A stretch of 64,000 nt of DNA from NCBI RefSeq assembly GCF_019801215.1, contig NZ_JAHVJO010000002.1:124001-188000 (forward strand), in the 5' to 3' direction. Position 1 is the stretch's first letter. Every line of letters begins with the position of its first letter. Under the pieces are notes generated by a model. The model did no database searches. It saw nothing but the letters and a program-made list of their open reading frames with translations, and had not been told where the DNA came from. This document shows, one piece after another, positions 13,809-21,013 of the stretch. A program made the position numbers and the translations under genes. The DNA is from Fictibacillus nanhaiensis. GTDB lineage: Bacteria > Bacillota > Bacilli > Bacillales > Fictibacillaceae.

Positions 13809-13860
13809 CACGCCAGCTTTGAGGTTTTGTCATAAAAAAGTCAAAATCTCGTCTGGCATG
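13809..13860. other. Long imperfect inverted repeat between grx-like gene and cggR
   Basis: CACGCCAG and CTGGCATG form the outer 8-bp stem with one G-T pair. Inside, GAG/CTC and TTTTG/CAAAA continue the pairing around an A/T-rich loop. The T-tract after the stem is weak (TTTCAAAT on the minus strand, TTTATATT on the plus), so it may be an inefficient terminator for the upstream glutaredoxin-like gene or a structured site near the glycolytic promoter. A second palindrome, ACTTGG-N6-CCAAGT, follows at about 13749-13766. Confidence 0.5.
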
Positions 13861-13906
13861 TTTATATTATCAAATACTTCAACTACATTTCAACAACTTT
13901 CACTTA

Positions 13907-14152
13907 TTAAAAATTAGTAAGCGCTTTCTTTACTTTTTCAAATGAGATTCTCCCGTAATCAATCTCTTCCCCATCTACCTCTACAACAGGGATCATCAAA
14001 CCATATTTTTCGATAAGCTGATCCTTTTCATAAATGTTCACGGTTTGAATTTGAAACGAAAACTTTGATTGGAGCTCTTGTAATAGTGTATGTGCCTCAT
14101 CACAGAGCGGACAATGTATTTTAGTATAAAAAACAACCTTTTTTTCAGCCAT
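13907..14152 (-). CDS. Glutaredoxin-like thiol protein
   Basis: An 81-residue thioredoxin-fold protein. N-terminal VVFYTKIHCPLCDEA carries a CPLC redox motif (Cys about 14 and 17), and IPVVEVDGEEIDYG is the cis-Pro loop typical of the DUF836/glutaredoxin-like family. It is probably a cytoplasmic dithiol/disulfide carrier; partners are unknown. A GAGGTGA ribosome site precedes ATG 14152. It follows rpoN on the same strand by 80 bp with no clear terminator between. Confidence 0.82.
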   Translation of the reverse strand: MAEKKVVFYTKIHCPLCDEAHTLLQELQSKFSFQIQTVNIYEKDQLIEKYGLMIPVVEVDGEEIDYGRISFEKVKKALTNF

Positions 14153-14232
14153 TTATTGTCACCTCTATTGTTATTGTCTGTATGATGTATAAGTCAATGT
14201 AAATAAGCGGAATTTAGTAAATTCATTCCGCT

Positions 14233-15558
14233 CTATGAAGAATATCGTTTTCTTTTCGATGATGATGGGATATTGAGTTCTTCTCGGTATTTGGCGACAG
14301 TACGACGAGAGATACTCAATCCGCTGTTTTTCTCTAATAACGATGAAAGCAGCTGGTCAGATAATGGTTTTTGTTTATCCTCACTATCCACTAGCTTTTG
14401 TATAGCTGTTTTTGCTGAAGTGGCAGATGCACTTCCTCCATCTTGCGTATAAATTTTAGCTGTAAAGAAGGTTTTCAGCTCTACTGCACCTTTAGAAGTT
14501 TGCAAAACTTTGTTTTTTACAGCACGGCTAACGGTAGATTCATGAACACCGATGCTTTGGGCAACTTCTTTTAACGTTAAAGGCGTTAAGTCTCCTTTTT
14601 CAAAGGATAAAAAATACTTCTCTTGAGCGCTCACAATCTCTTTGGTGATTTTTAGCAGCGTTTCTTTTCTTTGTTCTAACGCCTTTTTTAGCCAGTTAAA
14701 TTTCTGATAAGATTCATCTAAAAATTTTGACGTTGCATTTTTTTCGTTTAATAAAGAACCATAGCTGTCGTTTAGCTTCAAGGTCGGTGAATATTGTTCG
14801 TTAATCGATATATGAAACTGACCGTTTTCTTCGTGTACCGATACATCCGGATACAAATATGCCTGATCATCTGCCGGGGTAAAAGCTGCTCCAGGACGCG
14901 GCTCAAGCGTTTGAAGAAAATCTGCAGCTTCTTCAATTTGTTGCGGCGAAGCATCAAGCATGGAAGAGAGCGTTTTTATTTTTCGTTCTGCAAGCAGGTC
15001 TAAATGTTTATCTACTAATATGTAGCTTAAAGTGTTCTCTAGATTCTGTTTACAGAGTTGAAGCAATAAGCATTCTCTTAAACTGCGAGCACCGATGCCA
15101 GCTGGTTCTAGTTCTTGCAAAACCATGATCAGCTCTTCACTTTTTTCTTTTGTTATTGAAAATCGGGTAGCTGTTTCTTCCGCGGTAACAGTAAGATAGC
15201 CATTCTCATTTACACTTAATAATAAGAACTGAAAAATTTTACGATCTAATGGGTCAAGTGGAAGAAGAATAGACTGTTTATACAAGTAATCATTTAGTGT
15301 CTCTTTTTCGATAAGTAAATGTTCGTAATTAGGAGTTTCATCGGCATTTCCACCGATTCCATTTTTACGCACACTCTTTTTAAGCGTGGTAAACATGCCC
15401 TTTGGTTCCAAAATTTCAATTAAGGGATTCTCTAACGCCTGCTCTTGAAGATATGATGCAAGTTCATATCCGGGAACTTGTAAAATGGCAATGGCCTGGC
15501 GCAATTCAGTTGTCATGACAAGACTCATGCTCTGTTGTTGAAACAAACCCATTTCCAT
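14233..15558 (-). CDS. rpoN: RNA polymerase sigma-54 factor
   Basis: A 441-residue RpoN/SigL from ATG 15558, placed after GGGAGGGG. Region I is Gln/Leu-rich (GLFQQQSMSLVMTTELRQAIAILQ), which contacts activators. The core-binding region follows, then a helix-turn-helix (LTLKEVAQSIGVHESTVSRAVKNK) and the near-invariant C-terminal RpoN box SRRTVAKYREELNIPSS that reads the -24 element. Sigma-54 needs an AAA+ activator; none is encoded in this window. In Bacillus SigL controls catabolism of amino acids and levan/acetoin genes. It is monocistronic or paired with the glutaredoxin-like gene downstream. Confidence 0.95.
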   Translation of the reverse strand: MEMGLFQQQSMSLVMTTELRQAIAILQVPGYELASYLQEQALENPLIEILEPKGMFTTLKKSVRKNGIGGNADETPNYEHLLIEKETLNDYLYKQSILLPLDPLDRKIFQFLLLSVNENGYLTVTAEETATRFSITKEKSEELIMVLQELEPAGIGARSLRECLLLQLCKQNLENTLSYILVDKHLDLLAERKIKTLSSMLDASPQQIEEAADFLQTLEPRPGAAFTPADDQAYLYPDVSVHEENGQFHISINEQYSPTLKLNDSYGSLLNEKNATSKFLDESYQKFNWLKKALEQRKETLLKITKEIVSAQEKYFLSFEKGDLTPLTLKEVAQSIGVHESTVSRAVKNKVLQTSKGAVELKTFFTAKIYTQDGGSASATSAKTAIQKLVDSEDKQKPLSDQLLSSLLEKNSGLSISRRTVAKYREELNIPSSSKRKRYSS

Positions 15559-15643
15559 TGTTGTATCCCCTCCCACTCTTCATCATACTACAGATGAAAG
15601 CGCTATACATCCTACAAAATTTGGTGTAATAAAAGAAAAAGAG

Positions 15644-15670
15644 GGGGGTCTGTCCCCGGGACAGACCCCC
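15644..15670. repeat. GGGGGTCTGTCCC palindrome between cspD and rpoN
   Basis: A perfect inverted repeat with 13-bp arms and a single central C: GGGGGTCTGTCCC-C-GGGACAGACCCCC. It carries the core of the REP-like family seen at 6301, 18515 and 20702, but here as a doubled palindrome in an intergenic region. Confidence 0.7.
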
Positions 15671-15703
15671 TACAATTTTCACACAATTTAAATGGATACA
15701 AAA

Positions 15704-15738
15704 AAATGCCACGACCGCTCTAGAGCAGTCTGGCATTT
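15704..15738 (-). terminator. Terminator after cspD
   Basis: AAATGCCA-GAC pairs with GTC-GTGGCATTT, then TTTTTGTAT on the minus strand. It begins 12 bp beyond the cspD stop. Confidence 0.8.
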
Positions 15739-15749
15739 AAACTTTATTA

Positions 15750-15950
15750 TTAAAGTTTTGTTACGTTAGCAGCTTGTGGTCCACGCTCGCCATCAACGAT
15801 TTCAAAAGAAACTTCTTGTCCTTCTTCAAGAGACTTGAATCCTTCTGATTGAATCGCAGAAAAGTGAACGAATACGTCGTTTCCGCCTTCAACTTCGATG
15901 AAGCCGAAACCTTTCTCAGCGTTAAACCATTTTACTTTACCATTTTGCAT
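15750..15950 (-). CDS. cspD: Cold shock protein CspD type
   Basis: A 66-residue cold-shock-domain protein, an OB-fold RNA chaperone that binds single-stranded RNA and DNA. The RNP1 motif KGFGFIEV and RNP2 motif VFVHFSAI are intact, and the sequence is very close to Bacillus CspD/CspB. ATG 15950 follows AAGGAGGATACACCC, so the upstream in-frame ATG at 16028 is not used. The promoter maps about 185 nt upstream, leaving a long 5' leader of the kind seen in cold-shock mRNAs. A terminator follows. Confidence 0.96.
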   Translation of the reverse strand: MQNGKVKWFNAEKGFGFIEVEGGNDVFVHFSAIQSEGFKSLEEGQEVSFEIVDGERGPQAANVTKL

Positions 15951-16141
15951 GGGTGTATCCTCCTTACAAACGCGAATGTTTCGCGTTTTGACTCGTTTAA
16001 CCTTTTTACTATGTAAATAAAAGAACATAAAAAATGCGCACTTCAGAATAATTCAGAAGCGAATTCAAGTGTTCCACTTCTTATTCAAAAAGTACGACCG
16101 CCTTAAATCCAAAAATATTCACACCGTAAATGGTTAAATCA

Positions 16142-16170
16142 AATATATCATGTCCATAACCCAATGTCAA
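16142..16170 (-). promoter_or_regulatory. SigA promoter of cspD
   Basis: On the minus strand TTGACA (16170-16165), a 17-bp spacer and TATATT (16147-16142). Predicted start near 16135 gives a leader of about 185 nt, which includes the small hairpin CGCGAAA-CATT-CGCG near 15970-15985. Confidence 0.8.
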
Positions 16171-16290
16171 AACAAGGGATAAATTTTTCCATATCCTTTT
16201 GATTATCATCCCGATACGCTATGATGGATATGAATTCATTGCCTTATCAGCAAGACTTTAGCACAACGTAATCGAAGGAGGATTATTCAG

Positions 16291-16506
16291 ATGAGCGAAG
16301 CATTTTCGGTACCTTATTTCAAAGAAAATTTTCAGCAATATATCGATCGAAACAAAGATGTTTTTACAAAGACACACGCTATGAATGCGTATTACCGTTC
16401 TATCGTAGGAACACTTATTAATGACAACTTGAACAAAAACAGTGAGATTGTAAGGCGAATCAGAAACCTAGAGACAGCTTATATCGAAATTAAAAATGAA
16501 ATTTAA
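16291..16506 (+). CDS. Hypothetical protein, 71 residues
   Basis: Not recognised. A small soluble, mostly helical protein (FKENFQQYIDRNKDVF, NAYYRSIVGTLINDNLNKNSEIVRRIRNLETAYIEIKNEI) without signal peptide or membrane segment. A strong GAAGGAGG ribosome site 10 nt before ATG 16291 and codon use like its neighbours support a real gene. It is divergent from cspD and precedes clpP on the same strand by 217 bp; clpP has its own promoter. The helical C-terminal half could mediate oligomerisation, but no function can be inferred. Confidence 0.7.
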   Translation: MSEAFSVPYFKENFQQYIDRNKDVFTKTHAMNAYYRSIVGTLINDNLNKNSEIVRRIRNLETAYIEIKNEI

Positions 16507-16652
16507 GCATATTAAAAAAAGAAATAGGGTATTGATTCAAATCTAGACGTTTAAAATCCTACTCCTAGCGGGCATTATGATGATAGCCCATACATAAGGT
16601 TTAAGAAGGATATTTTACAAAGTTGGCGAAATGAGTTTTAAACAGCATATTG

Positions 16653-16682
16653 TTTGACCTTGTTTGACCTTTTTTGTATGAT
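16653..16682 (+). promoter_or_regulatory. clpP promoter with overlapping CtsR box
   Basis: TTTGACC-TTG-TTTGACC (16653-16669) is the reverse complement of the CtsR direct heptad repeat GGTCAAA-N3-GGTCAAA. It overlaps a SigA promoter TTGACC (16654-16659), 17-bp spacer, TATGAT (16677-16682). CtsR bound here would cover the -35 region and be released on heat or thiol stress. Confidence 0.9.
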
Positions 16683-16723
16683 GACAGTACAGTTTAAAGT
16701 GAAAAAGGAGAAGGAGGATTTCT

Positions 16724-17326
16724 ATGAATTTAATTCCAACAGTAATTGAACAGACTAACCGCGGGGAGCGCGCTTATGATATTTACTCCCGCTTATTGAA
16801 AGACCGTATCATCATGTTGGGTAGTGCCATCGATGACAACGTATCCAATTCAATCGTTGCCCAGCTATTATTTTTGGCAGCTGAAGATCCTGATAAAGAC
16901 ATCTCGTTATACATAAACAGCCCAGGTGGATCAATTACATCAGGTATGGCTATTTATGACACAATGAACTTTATCAAACCACATGTATCAACAATTTGTA
17001 TCGGTATGGCCGCTTCAATGGGTGCTTTCCTGCTTGCTGCAGGTGAAAAAGGAAAACGTTATGTTCTTCCAAACTCAGAAGTTATGATTCACCAGCCGCT
17101 TGGCGGAACACGTGGTCAAGCTAGTGATATCGAAATCCATGCACGCCGTATTATTCAAATGCGTGAACAGCTAAACAAAATTTTGGCTGATAAGACAGGA
17201 CAACCGCTTGAAGTTATCGAGCGTGATACAGACCGTGACAACTTCTTAACAGCAGAAGCTGCAGTTGAGTACGGATTGGTTGATAAGCTCATTACTTCCG
17301 TAGACAGCACAGATATTAAAAAATAA
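16724..17326 (+). CDS. clpP: ATP-dependent Clp protease proteolytic subunit
   Basis: A 200-residue serine peptidase that forms the double heptameric ClpP barrel and degrades proteins fed by ClpC, ClpE or ClpX. Catalytic Ser lies in [13 protein letters not shown] (about 98), His in MIHQPLGG (about 123), and Asp in [10 protein letters not shown] (about 172). N-terminal [20 protein letters not shown] is typical. AAGGAGG precedes ATG 16724. The gene is monocistronic, under a CtsR-controlled promoter, with a strong terminator 14 bp after the stop. Confidence 0.98.
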   Translation: MNLIPTVIEQTNRGERAYDIYSRLLKDRIIMLGSAIDDNVSNSIVAQLLFLAAEDPDKDISLYINSPGGSITSGMAIYDTMNFIKPHVSTICIGMAASMGAFLLAAGEKGKRYVLPNSEVMIHQPLGGTRGQASDIEIHARRIIQMREQLNKILADKTGQPLEVIERDTDRDNFLTAEAAVEYGLVDKLITSVDSTDIKK

Positions 17327-17340
17327 TAACCTATTATAAA

Positions 17341-17372
17341 ACAGGACTGCTATAATTCGCAGTCCTGTTTTT
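17341..17372. terminator. Bidirectional terminator between clpP and oxidoreductase
   Basis: ACAGGACTGC and GCAGTCCTGT form a perfect 10-bp stem with an 8-nt loop, followed by TTTTTGTTTTT on the plus strand and preceded by AAA-rich sequence that gives TTTTATAATAGG on the minus strand. Confidence 0.9.
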
Positions 17373-17376
17373 GTTT

Positions 17377-18360
17377 TTATTCGCCTATGATCGCAACCAT
17401 TTTTCCTCTCACATGTCGCTCTGAGAGCTTAATAAGCGCATTTGGTACATCCTCTAATGTTACTTTTTCAGTAATCATAGAAGAGATCTTTCCTTCTGCA
17501 ACGAGCTGTGCTAATTCTTCGTTCATTTTGGCTAAATCTATTTGTGCTTTTTTATTGTTTGAAAAGTGAGCTGCACCAAGTGCGATCTCATGGAACGAAA
17601 GAGCCTGACTAAATGGTGTTACCTCAGAATAATCTGGATTTCCGGCGATAAAAGCTATACGGCCGTTAAATGCAATACTTTTTAACGATTCAGTCGCATT
17701 GGTTCTGCTTACCGTATCCAATACCGCATCCACACCAACATTTTCGGTGATTTCCATTAACCTTGAGTGAACATCTTCGGTCTTATAAAAGATTACGTGA
17801 TCTGCGCCCAATCTCTTCACATACTCCTTGTTTTCTGGTGAACAGGTTGTAATTACTGTAGCTCCATAAATGGCGGCGAGTTGTATAGCAAAACCACCTA
17901 CTCCACCTGCTCCCCCATGAATTAAAATTGTTTCTCCTGTTTGAAGGTTCATTTTACGGAAAAGAGCCTGATACGCTGTCATTCCAGCACAAGGAAGGGC
18001 AGCGGCTTCTTCAAATGATAATTCTTCAGGCATTTTCGCAACAGAATGCGCTGTCGTTACTGCGTATTCTGCAAAACCGCCCTTCTTCGTTAAGTTTCCA
18101 TGATAAAAGACACGGTCACCTTTTTGAAATCGAGATACTCCTTCACCTGTTTCTTCAATTATGCCTGCCACATCCAGGCCTAAGATGTGAGGGTACGTCC
18201 AGTTAGAATTTCCGTTTGTAGCTGTCTTGTAATCTACGGGATTAAGCCCTGTTGCTTTCACTTGTACAAGAACTTCACCCGGTCCAGGACCAGGTTTCTC
18301 CGTTTCTGTCACTTTCATGTCACGCCACATGTTTTTATCTTCAAGCACTAAAGCTTTCAT
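17377..18360 (-). CDS. Zinc-independent MDR quinone oxidoreductase
   Basis: A 327-residue medium-chain dehydrogenase/reductase of the quinone oxidoreductase type. An N-terminal GroES-like domain (GEVLVQVKATGLNPVDYKTA, GLDVAGIIEETGEGV) precedes a Rossmann domain with ILIHGGAGGVGGFAIQLA for NADPH. Structural zinc cysteines are absent, as expected for this branch. It probably reduces quinones or enones using NADPH in the cytoplasm; the true substrate is unknown. It lies 118 bp downstream of trpE on the same strand and converges with clpP. No clear ribosome site stronger than a short purine stretch is seen before ATG 18360. Confidence 0.88.
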   Translation of the reverse strand: MKALVLEDKNMWRDMKVTETEKPGPGPGEVLVQVKATGLNPVDYKTATNGNSNWTYPHILGLDVAGIIEETGEGVSRFQKGDRVFYHGNLTKKGGFAEYAVTTAHSVAKMPEELSFEEAAALPCAGMTAYQALFRKMNLQTGETILIHGGAGGVGGFAIQLAAIYGATVITTCSPENKEYVKRLGADHVIFYKTEDVHSRLMEITENVGVDAVLDTVSRTNATESLKSIAFNGRIAFIAGNPDYSEVTPFSQALSFHEIALGAAHFSNNKKAQIDLAKMNEELAQLVAEGKISSMITEKVTLEDVPNALIKLSERHVRGKMVAIIGE

Positions 18361-18478
18361 CTATTTATTCCCCTTTGCTTTTTGAATTTGATCAAAAAGA
18401 ATACAAAGGACAGTATACCCACTTTGAAATAAGATGAGTAGAAAAATGCTTGTCCAAACTGATGACGGGCTGATGTCT

Positions 18479-20020
18479 TTACCGAGTGGACAAAGCGGGC
18501 ATTTGTATTTGTATGGGGTCTGTCCCCCCCTCGATGGCTTGGAGCATGGCTTTTGCTTTGTTGACGGTTTCTTCATACTCCCGCTCTGGGACAGAATCGG
18601 CTACAACCCCTGCTCCAGCTTGAACGTATGCTTTTCCATCTTGAAACACAATGGTTCGTATGGCGATGCAAGAATCCATTTGGCCATTAAACCCTAAATA
18701 CCCGATGGCTCCTCCATATACACCGCGTGCTTCTTTCTCAAGCTCTGAAATAATTTGCATCGCCCTAACTTTTGGAGCTCCGGAAACCGTGCCGGCAGGC
18801 ATACAAGAACGCAGAGCATCGAAGAAATCTTTGCTACTTTGCATTTTTCCTTTGACATGTGAAACCATATGCATCACATGGGAATACCGTTCTATCTCCA
18901 TGTAGGAATCCAGCTTAACGGTCCCGAACTCGCTTACCCTGCCTACATCATTTCTTCCAAGGTCTACAAGCATCACATGTTCAGCCCGTTCTTTTTCATC
19001 CATAAGCAGCTCTTTCTCAAACTGTACGTCTTCCTCCCTCGTTTTACCCCTTGGACGGGTTCCGGCGATGGGACGATTTTCTACGATGCCTTTGTCCACT
19101 TTTACAAGAAGCTCAGGGGAAGCACCTACAATAAACATATCCTTCGATTTGTAATAGTACATATACGGTGAAGGATTCATTGAACGCAACAGCCTGTACA
19201 CATCAAAAGGATCAGCTTCGGTTTCCTGCTCAAACCGCTGTGAGAGCACCACTTGAAAAACATCACCTGATTTAATGTATTCCTTCGCTTTATCAACCAT
19301 CGTACAAAATTCTTCTTTTGTGTGTGAAGATCGCACATTTAATCCTGTTGTTTTCTGCTTATCAACAAACTCTTTTTTTTGCGTAGTCTGTTTAGGAGGA
19401 TTTTGTAATTCCTGGTACGTATAAGAGATACTGTCACAAACGAGTTCATATTTTTTCCGAATCATCTCTACTTGGTCATCAGGAGAAACATGCAGGTTGC
19501 ATATAATCGTTGTTTTTTGTTTTAAATGATCAAAAACAATCAGTTCATCGGTGAACAGAAATTCCATCTCGTTCGACTGGTTTGTAGGAGAAAGCGGTGT
19601 TGGGACGTTTTCAAATGTATGGATAAGATCATAGCCAAAAAAGCCAACGGCCCCTCCTGTAAAAGGAGGCAATTCAGGGAGTTTGGGAGATTTGTACCGT
19701 GAGATGTGTGTCTTCACGATTTCAAGGGGAGAGCCTTGTTCATTCAAGGTCCGGCTTTCATTTTCTTTTAAAAACGAAAGCTTTACGTTTTGACCGGTAC
19801 TGGAAATGACCAAAAAGGGTCTTCTTCCAATATAAGAATACCTTGCCCACCGTTCTCCGCCTTCAACACTTTCAAGCAAGAACGAATACCTCTCATGGCG
19901 AACTTTCTCAAAGTGCGAGATGCACGTCTCATGATCGGAAAGGTACGTAAATCCAATAGGTATCACATTATAATCTTGTTTAGTCAGAGAAATAACTTCC
20001 TCTATTGATGGGGTAAACAT
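18479..20020 (-). CDS. trpE: Anthranilate synthase component I
   Basis: A 513-residue TrpE from ATG 20020, preceded by AGAGGTGATTG. The N-terminal regulatory half contains the Trp-binding LLES element, and the chorismate-utilising domain carries QVVLSQRF, NPSPYMYY, GASPELLVK, IAGTRPRGKT, ERAEHVMLVDLGRNDVGRV and SGAPKVRAMQII. It makes anthranilate from chorismate with a glutamine amidotransferase partner. PabB is an alternative, but the TRAP-type leader argues for TrpE. No trpD, C, F, B or A follows, unlike the usual Bacillus operon. The last 15 or so codons run through a REP-like repeat, so the C-terminus seems to have been extended by that element. Confidence 0.9.
   Translation of the reverse strand: MFTPSIEEVISLTKQDYNVIPIGFTYLSDHETCISHFEKVRHERYSFLLESVEGGERWARYSYIGRRPFLVISSTGQNVKLSFLKENESRTLNEQGSPLEIVKTHISRYKSPKLPELPPFTGGAVGFFGYDLIHTFENVPTPLSPTNQSNEMEFLFTDELIVFDHLKQKTTIICNLHVSPDDQVEMIRKKYELVCDSISYTYQELQNPPKQTTQKKEFVDKQKTTGLNVRSSHTKEEFCTMVDKAKEYIKSGDVFQVVLSQRFEQETEADPFDVYRLLRSMNPSPYMYYYKSKDMFIVGASPELLVKVDKGIVENRPIAGTRPRGKTREEDVQFEKELLMDEKERAEHVMLVDLGRNDVGRVSEFGTVKLDSYMEIERYSHVMHMVSHVKGKMQSSKDFFDALRSCMPAGTVSGAPKVRAMQIISELEKEARGVYGGAIGYLGFNGQMDSCIAIRTIVFQDGKAYVQAGAGVVADSVPEREYEETVNKAKAMLQAIEGGTDPIQIQMPALSTR
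18488..18527. repeat. REP-like 40-bp element inside the trpE 3' end
   Basis: GGACAAAGCGGGC-ATTTGTATTTGTAT followed by GGGGTCTGTCCCC. It differs from the crh copy (20675-20714) at only a few positions. Here it is in frame with trpE and is translated as the C-terminal residues (GGTDPIQIQMPALSTR). Confidence 0.75.
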
Positions 20021-20043
20021 CGTCCAATCACCTCTTCTTAATA

Positions 20044-20077
20044 AATAAAGCCTCACGCTATTGTTACAGCGGAGGCT
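20044..20077 (-). terminator. Attenuator hairpin of the trpE leader
   Basis: On the minus strand AGCCTC-CGCT and AGCG-TGAGGCT pair around an 8-nt loop, followed by TTATTTATT. It lies between the TRAP-type site and the trpE ribosome site, the position of the intrinsic terminator in Bacillus trp leaders. Confidence 0.75.
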
Positions 20078-20137
20078 GGTTTTAGTGCATCATTAATAAA
20101 CTAAGATAGAGGTATAATCATCACAGGATTAAATACG

Positions 20138-20198
20138 CTCAACTCAGCTCAAGCTATGCTCTCTTTTCTCCACTCATCTCAACTAAAAAACTATTCTC
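20138..20198 (-). promoter_or_regulatory. TRAP (MtrB) binding site in trpE leader RNA
   Basis: Read 5' to 3' on the minus strand the leader holds 11 (G/T)AG triplets in 61 nt: GAG, TAG, TAG, GAG, GAG, GAG, GAG, TAG, GAG, GAG, GAG. Spacers are mostly 2-4 nt, with one of 5. The B. subtilis trp leader likewise uses 11 such triplets to wrap the 11-mer TRAP ring when tryptophan is bound. The site begins close downstream of the predicted transcription start and precedes a terminator hairpin. Confidence 0.8.
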
Positions 20199-20211
20199 CT
20201 GATTAGAGATT

Positions 20212-20240
20212 AATATAAAGGCTTACCCTTTGTCTGTCAA
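20212..20240 (-). promoter_or_regulatory. SigA promoter of trpE
   Basis: On the minus strand a consensus TTGACA (20240-20235), 17-bp spacer, TATATT (20217-20212). Predicted start near 20205 gives a leader of about 185 nt before trpE. Confidence 0.82.
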
Positions 20241-20277
20241 CTATTGTTGATGAGTTAAATATGATTGTTAGAGGCGT

Positions 20278-20577
20278 TCATTCCAAAAATGAGCGTCGAA
20301 TCACCCATACCCAACACACACTAAAAAAGAGAATCATACTAAAAACGATTGTGATCATAAAAGCAAGCCCTAAAAAAAGCCCTGCACTTGGCGGATTTTG
20401 AATAGAATAGCCTAATAGCGCGAGTGGGTATAAACTAATAAAAATCAGCATGCTTACCCAATAAATTAATCGCAGTGTGCTCTTTCGAGGCTTTAGAATA
20501 TAAAGAGCAAAAAGGATATTCCAAACGGTCAACCCAATGGCAAAATACCAATCATGCATAATGCTTGTATCATGCAA
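20278..20577 (-). CDS. Hypothetical membrane protein, 99 residues
   Basis: Not recognised. Three hydrophobic helices (about residues 11-27, 37-57 and 67-92) with short polar links and a basic Arg-Arg near the C-terminus, so it is probably an integral protein of the cytoplasmic membrane. The start at 20577 follows AAAGGAGG within a purine-rich stretch. Its stop is 38 bp upstream of the trpE -35 box, and no strong terminator was seen between, so some read-through into the trp leader is possible. Confidence 0.7.
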   Translation of the reverse strand: MHDTSIMHDWYFAIGLTVWNILFALYILKPRKSTLRLIYWVSMLIFISLYPLALLGYSIQNPPSAGLFLGLAFMITIVFSMILFFSVCWVWVIRRSFLE

Positions 20578-20652
20578 AATAATCGCCTCCTTTTCCCTCT
20601 ATAACAGTATATTGAGAAAAGAATGTTGGCCAACCCTCAAAAATAAAAAAAA

Positions 20653-20687
20653 CGCCATTTCGTCCTCCTCATATGGACAAAATGGCG
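20653..20687 (-). terminator. Terminator of the rapZ-glmR-whiA-crh unit
   Basis: CGCCATTTTGTCC and GGACGAAATGGCG pair nearly perfectly on the minus strand and are followed by TTTTTTTTATTTTT. One stem arm lies inside the REP-like element at 20675-20714. Confidence 0.85.
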
Positions 20688-20714
20688 GTTTGTATTTGTA
20701 GGGGGTCTGTCCCC
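20675..20714. repeat. REP-like 40-bp element at crh 3' end
   Basis: GGACAAAATGGCGG-TTTGTATTTGTAG followed by GGGGTCTGTCCCC. The crh stop TAG overlaps its edge (TAGGGGACAGACCCCC on the minus strand), the same arrangement as at eno. Confidence 0.75.
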
Positions 20715-20971
20715 TACTCGTTTTTTGAAACAAATGCTGCTAGGGCTTCGATGGCTTCTTTTTCATCAGGGCCATCAACAGCTAAAATCAGTTCAGAGCC
20801 AGAACCAACAGCTAGACTCATAATCCCCATGATGCTCTTTGCATTCACTTTCTTGCCTTCCTTCTCCACGAATACATCCGAATTGTAACGGTTAGCTTCC
20901 TGGACGAAGAGGGCTGCAGGACGGGCCTGAAGTCCGCTTCTCAATTGCACGGTAACCTTCTTTTCAACCAT
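20714..20971 (-). CDS. crh: HPr-like protein Crh
   Basis: An 85-residue HPr paralogue. The active-site His 15 of HPr is replaced by Gln (SGLQARPAA), which prevents PTS phosphotransfer, while the regulatory Ser 46 region (NAKSIMGIMSL) is kept. HprK (encoded at 44359 in this window) phosphorylates Ser 46, and Crh-P then serves as a corepressor with CcpA in carbon catabolite control; unphosphorylated Crh also binds other targets such as MgsA in Bacillus. It is the last gene of rapZ-glmR-whiA-crh. AGGAGGTAG precedes ATG 20971. Confidence 0.95.
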   Translation of the reverse strand: MVEKKVTVQLRSGLQARPAALFVQEANRYNSDVFVEKEGKKVNAKSIMGIMSLAVGSGSELILAVDGPDEKEAIEALAAFVSKNE

Positions 20972-21013
20972 TCTATTCTACCTCCTAAAAGCCAATTTCT
21001 CTCTATTGAAACA

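Noticed and set aside
13809-13860. Strong rho-independent terminator
   Set aside because: The stem is long but internally mismatched and the following T-tract is poor on both strands, so it is listed only as an inverted repeat.
18361-18576. 71-residue ORF with a hydrophobic C-terminus after trpE
   Set aside because: It overlaps the trpE 3' end in another frame and begins inside trpE and the REP-like repeat with no ribosome site.
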